A DNA stretch of 64,000 nt from Streptomyces sp. NBC_01497. GTDB lineage: Bacteria > Actinomycetota > Actinomycetes > Streptomycetales > Streptomycetaceae. How positions within the stretch are numbered: position 1 is the stretch's first letter; every line of letters starts with the position of its first letter. The notes beneath the pieces were generated by a model, which was given only the letters and a program-made list of their open reading frames with translations, was not told the DNA's origin and did not search any database. The stretch lies in contig NZ_CP109427.1 of the NCBI RefSeq assembly GCF_036250695.1, positions 1,612,001 to 1,676,000 of the forward strand, in the 5' to 3' direction. The position numbers and the translations under genes are program-made. Positions 8,951 through 17,840 of the stretch are shown here, piece after piece.

Positions 8951-9742
8951 ATGGATCACACCGAGGTACTGGCACTGTTCGACCGGCAGATGCGGCGGGA
9001 GGCCGAGCCCGACGGCCCCGGCGCCCTGGTGGAACGCGGCGCGTCCAGCGTGCGGCAGAGCGGCGGTGACGAGGACTGGAACGGCGTGCTCTGGTCGGAC
9101 CTGGACGCGTACTCCGCGGACGCGGAGATCGCCGCGCAACGCGCGTACTTCGCGGCGCGGGGCCGCCCTTTCGAGTGGAAGCTCTACGCCCACGACACGC
9201 CGTCCGACCTGGGCAGCCGCCTCTCGGCGGCGGGGCTTGCGGCGGAGCCCGCGGAGACCCTGATGGTCGCCGGTACCGCGGCGGTCGTGGACGCCATGGC
9301 GGACTTCCGGCTGCCGGAAGGCGTGGAGCTGGTGCCGGTGACGGACGCCGCGGGGGTCGCACGGATGGCCGCCGTCCACGACGAGGTGTTCGGTCCCGGC
9401 AGTTCGTCCTTCCGGGAGCGGCTCGCCCGCCAGCTCGCCGAGGAGCCGGACACGGTCTCCGCCGTGCTCGCGGTCGCGGGAGCGACGCCGGTATGCGCCG
9501 CCCGGATGGAACTGCCGCCGGGGAAGGAGTTCGCGAGCCTGTGGGGCGGCGGTACGCTGCGTCAGTGGCGGGGCCGCGGCATCTACCGGGCGCTGGTGGC
9601 ACAGCGCGCGCGGATCGCGGCCCGGCGCGGCTACCGGTTCCTCCAGGTCGACGCGTCCGAGGACAGCCGTCCCATCCTGGAACGGCTGGGCTTCGCCGCA
9701 CTGACCACGACCACGCCGTACGTGTACGACCCGGACGCGTGA
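8951..9742 (+). CDS. GNAT family N-acetyltransferase
   Basis: This 263-residue protein has a C-terminal GNAT domain. The acetyl-CoA loop is seen in QWRGRGIYRALVAQR (the R/Q-x-x-G-x-G/A pattern), followed by GYRFLQVDASEDSRPILERLGF. The N-terminal half (about 1-120) may be a degenerate second GNAT-like domain. The substrate is unknown. It sits between glgX and treY on the same strand, but nothing ties it functionally to trehalose synthesis. The start codon at 8951 has only a weak GCGGGA upstream. Confidence 0.8.
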   Translation: MDHTEVLALFDRQMRREAEPDGPGALVERGASSVRQSGGDEDWNGVLWSDLDAYSADAEIAAQRAYFAARGRPFEWKLYAHDTPSDLGSRLSAAGLAAEPAETLMVAGTAAVVDAMADFRLPEGVELVPVTDAAGVARMAAVHDEVFGPGSSSFRERLARQLAEEPDTVSAVLAVAGATPVCAARMELPPGKEFASLWGGGTLRQWRGRGIYRALVAQRARIAARRGYRFLQVDASEDSRPILERLGFAALTTTTPYVYDPDA

Positions 9743-9794
9743 GGCGTCCCCGTACCTGGCCGAAGTTCTCCCTACGCGACCACCGGACGTACGA

Positions 9795-12308
9795 GTGACC
9801 GAATCCGAAGCCGAATCCGCCGCCGCCTCCGAGGCCGACGACGGGGCCGGTGCCGATCCCCCCGCACGTGCCGATTCCGCCGGCGAATCCGCCGGAGAAG
9901 ACACAGAACGCGCCGCACGGGGTACGTACGTGACCATGACGCCCTCCGCGACCTACCGGCTCCAGCTCCGGCCGGACTTCCCTTTCTCGCTGGCCGAGAA
10001 GTCCGTGCCCTACCTCGCCGCGCTCGGTGTCTCGCACCTGCACCTGTCCCCCGTGCTGGAGGCGGTGCCGGGATCCACGCACGGCTACGACGTGGTCGAC
10101 CACGCCTCGGTACGGGCCGAGCTCGGCGGCGAGGAGGGGCTGCGGCAGCTCGCGCGGCGCGCCCGCGAGCACGGGCTCGGCATCGTCCTGGACATCGTGC
10201 CGAACCACATGGCGATGTCGCCCCGGCACAACCGGGTGCTGCGGGAGGTGCTGCGGCAGGGCGAGTCGTCGCCGTACGCCCGCTGGTTCGACATCGACTG
10301 GGCGGCCGGCGACGGGAAGATCCTGCTGCCGGTGCTGCCGGGGCCCGTGGGCGGCGAGCTCGGCGCGATGCGCGTCGAGGACGGCGAACTCCACCACGGC
10401 GAGCAGCGCTTCCCCCTCGCGCCGGGCACGGAGGGGCTGCCGCTGCCCCGGCTGCTGGACGCCCAGCACTACCGGCTCGCCTGGTGGCGCCTGGCCCGTA
10501 CGGAACTGAACTACCGCCGGTTCTTCACCATCTCCGACCTCATCGGGGTACGGGTGGAGGACCCCGACGTGTTCGCGGAAAGCCACGCGAAGATCCTGGA
10601 ACTCGTACGGGACGGGGTGGTGGACGGCCTCAGGATCGACCATCCGGACGGCCTCGCCGACCCGGAGCGCTACCTGCGCCGGCTCGGTGAGGCGACCGGC
10701 GGCTGCTGGACGGTCGTCGAGAAGATCCTCACGGGTGACGAACGGCTCCCGGCGACGTGGCCCGTCGCGGGCACCACCGGCTACGACGCGCTGCGCCGCG
10801 TCGACGGGCTGTTCACCGACCCGGTCGGCGCGGAGCAGCTGGAGCGGCGCTTCCGCGAGGTCGTGGCGCCCGCGGAGGACCGCGGGGGCCACTGGGAGCC
10901 GACGGTGCGCCGCGCCGCGTACCGGGTGCTCCTGCACGAACTGGCCGCGGAGACCGCGTACCTGGTCCGCACGGCGCGCCGCGTCTGCGCCGCGGACCCG
11001 GCGCTGCGCGACCACGCGCCGTGGGCGCTGGAGACCGCCATCAGGGAACTGCTGGTGCGGATGGAGCTGTACCGGCCCTACGTGACGCCCGGCGGGCCAC
11101 GTACCGAGGCGGCGACGGCCGCCGTGTCCGAGGAGGCGGCTCGGCAGGCGAAGGCGGTCTTCGCGGTGCCCGAGGAGGCCACCGCGGTCGACGTCGTACG
11201 CGAACTCGCCCTGGGCGGCCTCGGGGACGGCCCGGACCAGGTGGCGTTCTGTGCCCGGTTCGCGCAGACGGCGTCGGCCCTGCGCGCCAAGTCGGTGGAG
11301 GACACCGCGTTCTACCGGTTCATGCCGCTGAGCTCGGCGAACGAGGTGGGCGGCGAGCCTGCCCGGCCCGCCGTGAGCCCGCGGGAGTTCCACGCGTTCT
11401 GCGAGCGCATCGCCCGCGACTGGCCCGCCACCGGCACGGTCCTGACGACGCACGACACGAAGCGCAGCGCGGAGGTGCGGGCCGGTGTCGCGGTCCTGTC
11501 GCAGTGCCCGCGCTGGTGGGACGACCTGCTGGCCCAGGTCTCCGGCGTCGTCTCGCCGGACCCGCTGGTCGCCTGGCAGGCCTGGCAGACGGCGCTCGGC
11601 TTCACCCCGTCCGGGGACTCGTCGGACGTCGACACGGCGCTCGCGGCTGCTCCCGACGGGGAACGGATGGAGGGCGCGCTGCTGAAGTCCGTGCGGGAGG
11701 CGGGCCTGCGCACCACCTGGACCGAGGGGGACGCGCGGTTCGAGCAGGCGGTGAAGGACTTCGTCGCGGCAGGTCCGGCGGGCGCGGCCCGTCGCACGGT
11801 CGCGCACTTCACCCGCGCCCTCGACCCGTACGTGCGGGCCGCCTCGCTCGGCGCGGCGCTGGTGCATCTGACGATGCCGGGCGTACCGGACCTCTACCAG
11901 GGCACCGAGCGTGAGTACTACGCACTGGTCGACCCGGACAACAGGGCGCGGTTCCGGCCCGGTGCGCCGGACGAGAAGACCGTCGTCACCACGGCGGCGC
12001 TGCTGCTGCGCCGCGAACGCCCCGGCGTCTTCGGCGAGTCCGGCACGTACGCGCCCGTCGACGCGACGGGCCCCGCGGCCGGGCACTGCCTGGCGTTCAG
12101 CCGCACCGGCGAGGTGATCACGGCGGTCACCCGCCTGCCACTGCGCCTCGCCGAGGCGGGCGGCTGGGCGGACACGGCGCTGCCGCTGCCGCCCGGCCGC
12201 TGGCGCGACGTCCTCGCGGCGCCGCCGCGGGTGTACGAGGCGTCCTCGGTCCCGCTGACCACCCTCTTCCAGGACCGTCCGATCGCGCTGCTGGCCAGCG
12301 AGAACTGA
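9795..12308 (+). CDS. treY: Maltooligosyltrehalose synthase TreY
   Basis: This GH13 enzyme isomerises the reducing-end alpha-1,4 bond of maltodextrins to alpha,alpha-1,1, making maltooligosyltrehalose. It is 837 residues long from the GTG at 9795. The family domain begins at TYRLQLRPDFPF, so the first 47 residues (acidic, Ala/Glu/Asp-rich) may be an over-long prediction; an ATG at 9936 is the alternative start. Catalytic marks are region I DIVPNH from Asp133, the nucleophile Asp282 in LRIDHPDGL, and Glu309 in VVEKIL. It works between GlgX and TreZ, which flank it. Confidence 0.93.
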   Translation: MTESEAESAAASEADDGAGADPPARADSAGESAGEDTERAARGTYVTMTPSATYRLQLRPDFPFSLAEKSVPYLAALGVSHLHLSPVLEAVPGSTHGYDVVDHASVRAELGGEEGLRQLARRAREHGLGIVLDIVPNHMAMSPRHNRVLREVLRQGESSPYARWFDIDWAAGDGKILLPVLPGPVGGELGAMRVEDGELHHGEQRFPLAPGTEGLPLPRLLDAQHYRLAWWRLARTELNYRRFFTISDLIGVRVEDPDVFAESHAKILELVRDGVVDGLRIDHPDGLADPERYLRRLGEATGGCWTVVEKILTGDERLPATWPVAGTTGYDALRRVDGLFTDPVGAEQLERRFREVVAPAEDRGGHWEPTVRRAAYRVLLHELAAETAYLVRTARRVCAADPALRDHAPWALETAIRELLVRMELYRPYVTPGGPRTEAATAAVSEEAARQAKAVFAVPEEATAVDVVRELALGGLGDGPDQVAFCARFAQTASALRAKSVEDTAFYRFMPLSSANEVGGEPARPAVSPREFHAFCERIARDWPATGTVLTTHDTKRSAEVRAGVAVLSQCPRWWDDLLAQVSGVVSPDPLVAWQAWQTALGFTPSGDSSDVDTALAAAPDGERMEGALLKSVREAGLRTTWTEGDARFEQAVKDFVAAGPAGAARRTVAHFTRALDPYVRAASLGAALVHLTMPGVPDLYQGTEREYYALVDPDNRARFRPGAPDEKTVVTTAALLLRRERPGVFGESGTYAPVDATGPAAGHCLAFSRTGEVITAVTRLPLRLAEAGGWADTALPLPPGRWRDVLAAPPRVYEASSVPLTTLFQDRPIALLASEN

Positions 12309-12336
12309 GTCCGGGACGCCCGGCGGGGCCCCGGAC
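12309..12336. terminator. Weak inverted repeat after treY
   Basis: GTCCGGG (12309-12315) can pair with CCCGGAC (12330-12336) across a 14-nt loop, immediately after the treY stop codon. No T-run follows, so this is only a possible terminator between treY and the convergent FHA gene. Confidence 0.35.
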
Positions 12337-12440
12337 GCACGCCCGGGACGCACCCGTGGTGCGCGGGCGGGCCGAGCGCCGGCGGCGCGGCTCCGCACCC
12401 CGTCGGGCCCGGTGTCCGGCCCGGACCGGCGCCCGGTCTT

Positions 12441-12989
12441 TCAGTGGGTGGAGATGCGGAAACTCATCCGGCCGAAGCTGACCTGGTCCCCGTCGGCGAC
12501 GACGGTCGTGCTGACGACCCTGCGCCCGTTGACGGTCGTGCCGTTGGTCGAACCCAGGTCCCGCAGGACCCAGAGCCCGTCCTGGCTCATCAGCTCGGCG
12601 TGGTGGCGGGAGACGGTGTCGTGCGTGAGGCGCAGACCGTTGGCCGGATCGCGGCCGATCCGCAGCGGGTACGGGGCCGGCTGCGGCAGCAGCAGCTTCG
12701 GCAGCCGCTCCGCCTGCCACGCCGTGCGCAGCCGCAGCGAGAACGACGACAGCCGGCCGACCGCGCCGAACAGCCGCCGGGAGAACCGTCCTTCGGACTC
12801 CAGATCGGCCGTCAGGAGCTTCAGCTCGTCGGCCCTGCGGGCTGAGAGCACCAGGTCCATCCGGCGCAGGAACGTGTCCTGCGACAGCTTCCCCGCCGCC
12901 ACACCCTCCCTCAGCACCGCCAGGACACGGTCGCGCTCGGCGTCGGAGGGCCGCGCCGGGTACACGGGTTGGTCGAAGGAGGACGTCAC
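12441..12989 (-). CDS. DUF1707 and FHA domain protein
   Basis: This 182-residue protein has two parts. Residues about 12-66 are a DUF1707 (SHOCT-like) segment, RPSDAERDRVLAVLREG to ADELKLLTADL. Residues about 95-182 are an FHA domain with GRDPANGLRL, SRHHAEL and DLGSTNGTTVNGR, the core phosphothreonine-binding residues. FHA proteins read Ser/Thr kinase signals; no kinase gene is adjacent. The GTG start has no Shine-Dalgarno. GACAAT on the minus strand (12997-13002) is 7 nt upstream, so a leaderless transcript is likely. It is divergent from treZ. Confidence 0.88.
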   Translation of the reverse strand: MTSSFDQPVYPARPSDAERDRVLAVLREGVAAGKLSQDTFLRRMDLVLSARRADELKLLTADLESEGRFSRRLFGAVGRLSSFSLRLRTAWQAERLPKLLLPQPAPYPLRIGRDPANGLRLTHDTVSRHHAELMSQDGLWVLRDLGSTNGTTVNGRRVVSTTVVADGDQVSFGRMSFRISTH

Positions 12990-13198
12990 ACAGCAGATTG
13001 TCGGGCCGACGGGCCGCAGGTGTCCAGACGAGACGGCGCCAGGCCCCCCGCGAAGGTCGCCGACGCGCCCCGCGGGAGCGGATTGCCCAGGTGCCGGGGT
13101 GGGGAACCTCCGGGCAGCTCGGCGCGCTGCCCCCGCGCGGGGCGGTGTGACTTGTCACCATGGGGGCACAGTGACGTGCGGACGAACGAGGGGGACCT

Positions 13199-14950
13199 GT
13201 GCTGTTCGAGGTGTGGGCGCCGAAGGCCGGCGAGGAGGTCGTGCTGCGACTCGACGGCGAGGACCTGCCGATGCGGCGCGATCAGGCCAGGGACGGCTGG
13301 TGGACGGCGGAGGCGCGGGCGGCGCCCGGCAGCCGGTACGGGTTCGCGCTGGACGGCGGGCCCGTCCTGCCCGACCCGCGCTCCCGGCGCCAGCCGGAGG
13401 GGCCCGACGGCCTGAGCGCGGTGGTCGGCGCGGAAGCGTACGTACAGCGGGTGGCATGGCCCGGCAGGCCCCTGCCCGGCGCGGTGCTCTACGAGCTGCA
13501 CGTCGGCACGTACACGCGGGAGGGCACTCTGGACGCGGCCGCCGCCCGGTTGCCGGAACTCGCCGAACTGGGAATCACACACGTCGAGTTGATGCCCCTT
13601 TGTCCTTTCCCCGGCACCAACGGCTGGGGATACGAGGGGGTGTCGCTGTGGGCCGTGCACGAACCGTACGGCGGTCCGGAGGCGCTGGCCCGCTTCGTCG
13701 ACGCGGCCCACGCGCTGGGGCTCGGTGTGGTCCTCGACGTGGTGCACAACCACCTCGGCCCGTCCGGCAACCATCTGCCCGCGTTCGGGCCGTACTTCAC
13801 CGACACGCACCACACACCGTGGGGCGCGGCGGTGAACCTGGACGCGCCCGGGTCCGACGAGGTGCGGGCGTTCCTGCTGGGCAGCGCGCTCGCCTGGCTG
13901 CGCGACTACGGACTCGACGGGCTGCGCCTGGACGCGGTGCACGCGCTCGCCGACACCCGGGCGCTGACGTTCCTGGAGGAACTGTCGGCCGAGGTCGACC
14001 TGCTGGGCGCGGAGACGGGCCGGCCCCTGTTCCTGATCGCCGAGTCGGACCTGGGCGACCCGCGCACGACGACCCCCCGCCCGGCCGGCGGCCTCGGCCT
14101 GCACGCGCAGTGGAACGACGACTTCCATCACGCCCTGCACACCGCGCTCACCGGTGAATCGCAGGGCTACTACGCGGACTTCGCCCGGGCGCCACTGGCC
14201 GCACTCGCGAAGACACTGACGCGCGTGTTCTTTCACGACGGCACGTACTCCACGTTCCGCGGCAGGACGCACGGACGCCCCCTGGACCGCACGCGTGTCC
14301 CCGCACACCGCTTCCTCGGGTACGCGCAGACGCACGACCAGATCGGCAACCGCGCGCAGGGCGACCGGCTGTCGGCGACGCTCCCACCCGGCCTGCTGGC
14401 GTGCGCGGCGGCGCTCGTACTGACGGGGCCGCACACGCCCATGCTGTTCATGGGCGAGGAGTGGGGCGCGCGGACACCCTGGCAGTTCTTCACCGACCAC
14501 ACCGACCCGGAACTGGCCGAGGCCGTACGAAGCGGCAGGCGCCGGGAGTTCGCCGCGCACGGCTGGGCGGCGAAGGACATCCCCGACCCGCAGGACCCGG
14601 CGACCAGGGACCGCTCCTGCCTGGACCGCTCGGAGCGCGAACGCGAGCCGCACGCACGGCTGCTGGCCTGGTACCGGGAGCTGATCGCCCTGCGCTCCCG
14701 CGAGCCGGACCTGTCGGATCCGGACCTCGCGGCCGTGACCGTCGCCCACGACGAGGCGGAGCGCTGGCTGGCGTTTCGCCGGGGCGACCTGTCCGTCGTG
14801 GTGAACCTGTCGGACGCCGCCCGGGACATCCCGCTGGGGGCCGGTGTCCGGCGCCGGGTCCTGGCGTCGTTCGACGAGGTCGCGGCGCCGGACGGGACGG
14901 GTGTGCTGCACCTGCCGGGTGCGTGCGCGGTGGTCCTGGCGGACGCGTAG
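13199..14950 (+). CDS. treZ: Maltooligosyltrehalose trehalohydrolase TreZ
   Basis: This 583-residue GH13 enzyme releases trehalose from the product of TreY. Region I is DVVHNH from Asp180, the nucleophile is Asp245 in LRLDAVHA and the acid/base is Glu282 in IAESD. The N-terminal all-beta domain starts directly at the GTG (LFEVWAPKAGEEVVLRL). GAGGGGG just upstream supports this start. The gene is separated from treY by the divergent FHA gene, so it needs its own promoter. Confidence 0.93.
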   Translation: MLFEVWAPKAGEEVVLRLDGEDLPMRRDQARDGWWTAEARAAPGSRYGFALDGGPVLPDPRSRRQPEGPDGLSAVVGAEAYVQRVAWPGRPLPGAVLYELHVGTYTREGTLDAAAARLPELAELGITHVELMPLCPFPGTNGWGYEGVSLWAVHEPYGGPEALARFVDAAHALGLGVVLDVVHNHLGPSGNHLPAFGPYFTDTHHTPWGAAVNLDAPGSDEVRAFLLGSALAWLRDYGLDGLRLDAVHALADTRALTFLEELSAEVDLLGAETGRPLFLIAESDLGDPRTTTPRPAGGLGLHAQWNDDFHHALHTALTGESQGYYADFARAPLAALAKTLTRVFFHDGTYSTFRGRTHGRPLDRTRVPAHRFLGYAQTHDQIGNRAQGDRLSATLPPGLLACAAALVLTGPHTPMLFMGEEWGARTPWQFFTDHTDPELAEAVRSGRRREFAAHGWAAKDIPDPQDPATRDRSCLDRSEREREPHARLLAWYRELIALRSREPDLSDPDLAAVTVAHDEAERWLAFRRGDLSVVVNLSDAARDIPLGAGVRRRVLASFDEVAAPDGTGVLHLPGACAVVLADA

Positions 14951-15199
14951 GCCGGTCCCGCCGCGCGCGTCCGCATGCCGAAGGCGGGCGGGGGCGAGGC
15001 GCGGCGGGCCGCGGCCCCCGCCGGACCAGACGACAGCGGCGACCCGCAGGACGAGGGGCGGCGGAGCGGGGACGTCCGCCGCCCGGACGGCTCGCCCCCG
15101 CGCCGGACCGCGTCCCCACGCAGGACCACGGCTGTCCCGCACGCGGACCCGGCTGCCCCCAGCGCTCCCGCGCTTCTCGTCCGCGCCCCCGCGAAGCGG

Positions 15200-16360
15200 C
15201 TACTCGACGACGGCCATCTCATGTGACGTGTTGTTGAAGCGGCGGCCACCCGTCGCGGTCGCCGTGACGATGTCCTCGATGCGCACGCCGAACCGGCCCG
15301 GCAGGTAGATCCCCGGCTCGATGGAGAAGCACATGCCGGCGACGACCGGGCGCTCCTCCCCCTCGATCATGTACGGCGGTTCGTGGGTGGTCACACCGAT
15401 GCCGTGGCCGGTGCGATGGATGAAGTACGGGCCGTAGCCCGCGTCCTCGATCACCGCGCGCGCCGCCCGGTCCACGTCCTGGCAGGCGGCGCCCGGCTTC
15501 ACCGCCTGGAACCCGGCCTCCTGCGCCGCGCGCACGGTGTCGTGGACGCGCCGCTCCTCGGCGGTCGGCTCGCCGACGTGCACGGTCCGGGTGGTGTCGG
15601 AGCCGTAGCCGTGCTTGAGCCCGCCGAAGTCGAGCACGACCATGTCGCCGGGCCCGATCACCCGCTCGCCGGCCTCGTGGTGCGGGTTGGCGCCGTTCGG
15701 CCCCGAACCGACGACGGTGAAGTCGACCTGCGTATGGCCGTGCGCCAGCAGCAGCGCGGCCAGGTCCGCCGCGATCTGCGACTCACGGCGCCCGGCGAAG
15801 CGCACCCGCAGGATCTCCTCGTACGCGGCGTCCGCCGCCGCCCCGGCCGCCGCGACCCGCGTGAGTTCCTGCTCGTCCTTGACTGCGCGCAGCATCGGCA
15901 GCGCGTCCGACAGCCCCCGGTACGAGGTCTCCGGCAGCGCCCGCTGCAGCGCGAGCAGGTGCAGTGACCACGCGTTGTCGCTGATCCCGAAGGCTCCCTC
16001 GGCATCGAGCCGGGACGCCGTCAGCGCGTACGGGTCCTCGGCGTCCGTCCAGGGCATCTGAGTGAGGGCGGGCGCGCCCGGCGCGCTGTCGGCGTCCGCC
16101 GCCTCCAGCGCGGGCACGACGAGACGGGGCTCACCGTCGACGGGTACGACGAGCAGCGTCATGCGCTCGGTGTCCGCGGTGGGCCGGTAGCCGGTGAGGT
16201 AGGTCAGGTCCGGGCCCGGCGCGACGAGGAGCCCCGCGAGGCCGGCCCCGGCGGCGGAGGCGGCGGCCCGTGCGAGGCGCGCGCGGTAGTCGTCGGCGGT
16301 GAAGGGGGCGGGGGTGAAGGAGGCCGGAGCGGACGCGGGTTCAGGTGCGGTGGAGGACAT
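15200..16360 (-). CDS. M24 family aminopeptidase (Xaa-Pro type)
   Basis: This 386-residue metallopeptidase has a creatinase-like N-domain (about 20-155) and an M24 pita-bread catalytic domain. All five metal ligands are visible: Asp244 (VVLDFGG), Asp255 (GSDTTRT), His319 (RTGHGIG), Glu348 (FSIEPGIY) and Glu362 (RIEDIV). It should remove N-terminal residues before proline in the cytoplasm. The ATG at 16358-16360 has GAGGGG almost directly against it, an unusually short spacing. No operon partner is adjacent. Confidence 0.88.
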   Translation of the reverse strand: MSSTAPEPASAPASFTPAPFTADDYRARLARAAASAAGAGLAGLLVAPGPDLTYLTGYRPTADTERMTLLVVPVDGEPRLVVPALEAADADSAPGAPALTQMPWTDAEDPYALTASRLDAEGAFGISDNAWSLHLLALQRALPETSYRGLSDALPMLRAVKDEQELTRVAAAGAAADAAYEEILRVRFAGRRESQIAADLAALLLAHGHTQVDFTVVGSGPNGANPHHEAGERVIGPGDMVVLDFGGLKHGYGSDTTRTVHVGEPTAEERRVHDTVRAAQEAGFQAVKPGAACQDVDRAARAVIEDAGYGPYFIHRTGHGIGVTTHEPPYMIEGEERPVVAGMCFSIEPGIYLPGRFGVRIEDIVTATATGGRRFNNTSHEMAVVE

Positions 16361-16575
16361 CCCCTCATGGTGCCAACGCCCCTCCGGCCACGCGAGTGCG
16401 GCGGGAGGGGCGGACGCGACGCGCCCCGTGAGCGGGCCGGGCCCGCGGTGAAGGGGGCGGCGGCAGCGCGGACGGGCACACGGACGCGGGAACACGACCG
16501 GGCAGGCGCCAGGGCGCCGGTCGAGACCCGGACGCCTGTGGTGACTCGGGGGCAGGTGGCGGCCCTGCGGCGGGT

Positions 16576-17460
16576 TCAGGCCGGCAAAATCCACTGCTGG
16601 TTCGAGCCGCCGAAGCACTGCCAGATCTGCAGCCGCGTCAGATTCGCCGTGCTGTTGTCCGTCGCGTCGAGGCACTTGCCCGACGCGGTGTTGACCAGCA
16701 GGTTGCCGGAGCCCGCGCGCCACTGCTGCGCTCCGGTGCCGTTGCACGTCCACAACTGGACCTTGGACCCGTCGGCCGTGGAACCTCCGGAGACGTCCAG
16801 GCACTTGCCGAGCGCGCGCAGAGTGCCGTCGCTTGCGACGGTCCAGCTCTGGGCGCCGGTTCCGTTGCACTGGTAGAGCTGGACGGCGGTGCCGTCCGCC
16901 GTGCCCGCCGCGTTGACGTCAACGCAGGTGCCGCCCGCACCGCGAACGGGACCGGTGGCGCCCGTGGGACCGCCGGGCGGGGTGCCCCCGCTGTCGCCCG
17001 ACGCGGGGTCGACGTTCACCACGAAGTGGCCCGGGTCCGGCGAGATGGCGCCGATGCGGCGGAAGGCACCGTCGGTGAGGTCGATGCAGAACGGCTGGGA
17101 CGGCGTCGCGGCGAACGTCCCGCGATCGTTGATCCGGACGGTCACCGAGGCGCCGTTGGCCGTGTTGGTCACCGTGACCATGGTGCCGAAGGGCAGTTGC
17201 GGGCTGAGACTCAGCGACGTCGCCGCGGTGAGGGCGTTCTCATCGAAGATCTCCCCGCTCGCGGTGTACGAGCCGGGCGGGATCTCGGCTCCGTAGTGGG
17301 TGGCCCAGCACGGCGACGGCATGCCGGGCACCGTGGAGGCGGCCGAGGTGCCGGAGGCCGCCGCGGACGTGACCGGCAGCAGGGTGAGGCCCAGCAGGCC
17401 GAGGAGGAGCACCAGGACGGCGAAGGGTCTGCGGACGGCGGAACAATCGAACAGGAGCAT
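16576..17460 (-). CDS. Secreted RlpA-like plus ricin-type lectin protein
   Basis: This 294-residue secreted protein begins with a signal peptide (hydrophobic core AVLVLLLGLLGLTLLP). Residues about 45-155 resemble a double-psi beta-barrel of the RlpA/expansin type: ATHYGAEIPPGSYTASGEIFD, then LPFGTMVTVTN and VTVRINDRGTF. A Gly/Pro/Thr linker follows. Residues about 170-294 are a ricin B-type lectin with repeated QLYQCNGTGAQSW, QLWTCNGTGAQQW and QIWQCFGGSNQQW (QxW motifs). It probably binds polysaccharide or cell wall. The ATG at 17458-17460 has GAGAGGA about 10 nt upstream. Confidence 0.85.
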   Translation of the reverse strand: MLLFDCSAVRRPFAVLVLLLGLLGLTLLPVTSAAASGTSAASTVPGMPSPCWATHYGAEIPPGSYTASGEIFDENALTAATSLSLSPQLPFGTMVTVTNTANGASVTVRINDRGTFAATPSQPFCIDLTDGAFRRIGAISPDPGHFVVNVDPASGDSGGTPPGGPTGATGPVRGAGGTCVDVNAAGTADGTAVQLYQCNGTGAQSWTVASDGTLRALGKCLDVSGGSTADGSKVQLWTCNGTGAQQWRAGSGNLLVNTASGKCLDATDNSTANLTRLQIWQCFGGSNQQWILPA

Positions 17461-17840
17461 GACAAGCTGATCCTCTCGATACCGGAGCACGGGGCCGCGA
17501 GGGCCAGGAGGACGAGCACGAGGGGGTTGCCGAAGGACAAGGACAAGAACGACGGCACGGACACACACGGACGATCGCGGGCACGGACACGGACGGTCAC
17601 GGGCACGGACAGGCGCGGGCGCTTTGGGGAAAGAAGCGGACGAACCCGCGGGGACCGTCCCCGTGGACCGGACCGACCGGACCGACCGGACCGACCGGAC
17701 CGACCGGAGCGGAAGGACCGGAGCGGACGCGACCCCGGTGGATCCTCCCGCACGCCCGGGCCATTTCTACGCCGATACCCAACTCCCCAAACCTCAGGGG
17801 CAGATGATGGCCGACTCCGGCGGGCGGCAGTGGCCGGTTG
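17461..17840. other. Intergenic region with short tandem repeats
   Basis: This 380-bp region lies upstream of the secreted lectin gene. It is rich in short GGACCG and CACGGAC repeats, including the 9-bp array at 17671-17706. Frames through it give collagen-like or DRT repeats that I regard as artefacts. I see no gene. Confidence 0.5.
17671..17706. repeat. Tandem repeat (GACCGACCG)x4
   Basis: Four exact copies of GACCGACCG stand head to tail at 17671-17706, preceded by a half unit GACCG at 17666-17670. The array lies in the intergenic region between the secreted lectin gene and the conserved hypothetical gene. The 9-bp unit would keep any frame open, which explains the spurious repeat-containing ORFs here. 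Confidence 0.9.

Noticed and set aside
8679..12398. 1239-codon open frame on the minus strand opposite glgX, the GNAT gene and treY
   Set aside because: It is the antisense shadow of GC-rich genes with clear GH13 motifs on the plus strand; its translation is a low-complexity Arg/Gly/Val mix.
17597..17782. Minus-strand frame with VGPVGP collagen-like repeats
   Set aside because: It is created by the 9-bp intergenic array; there is no ribosome site or other protein-like sequence.
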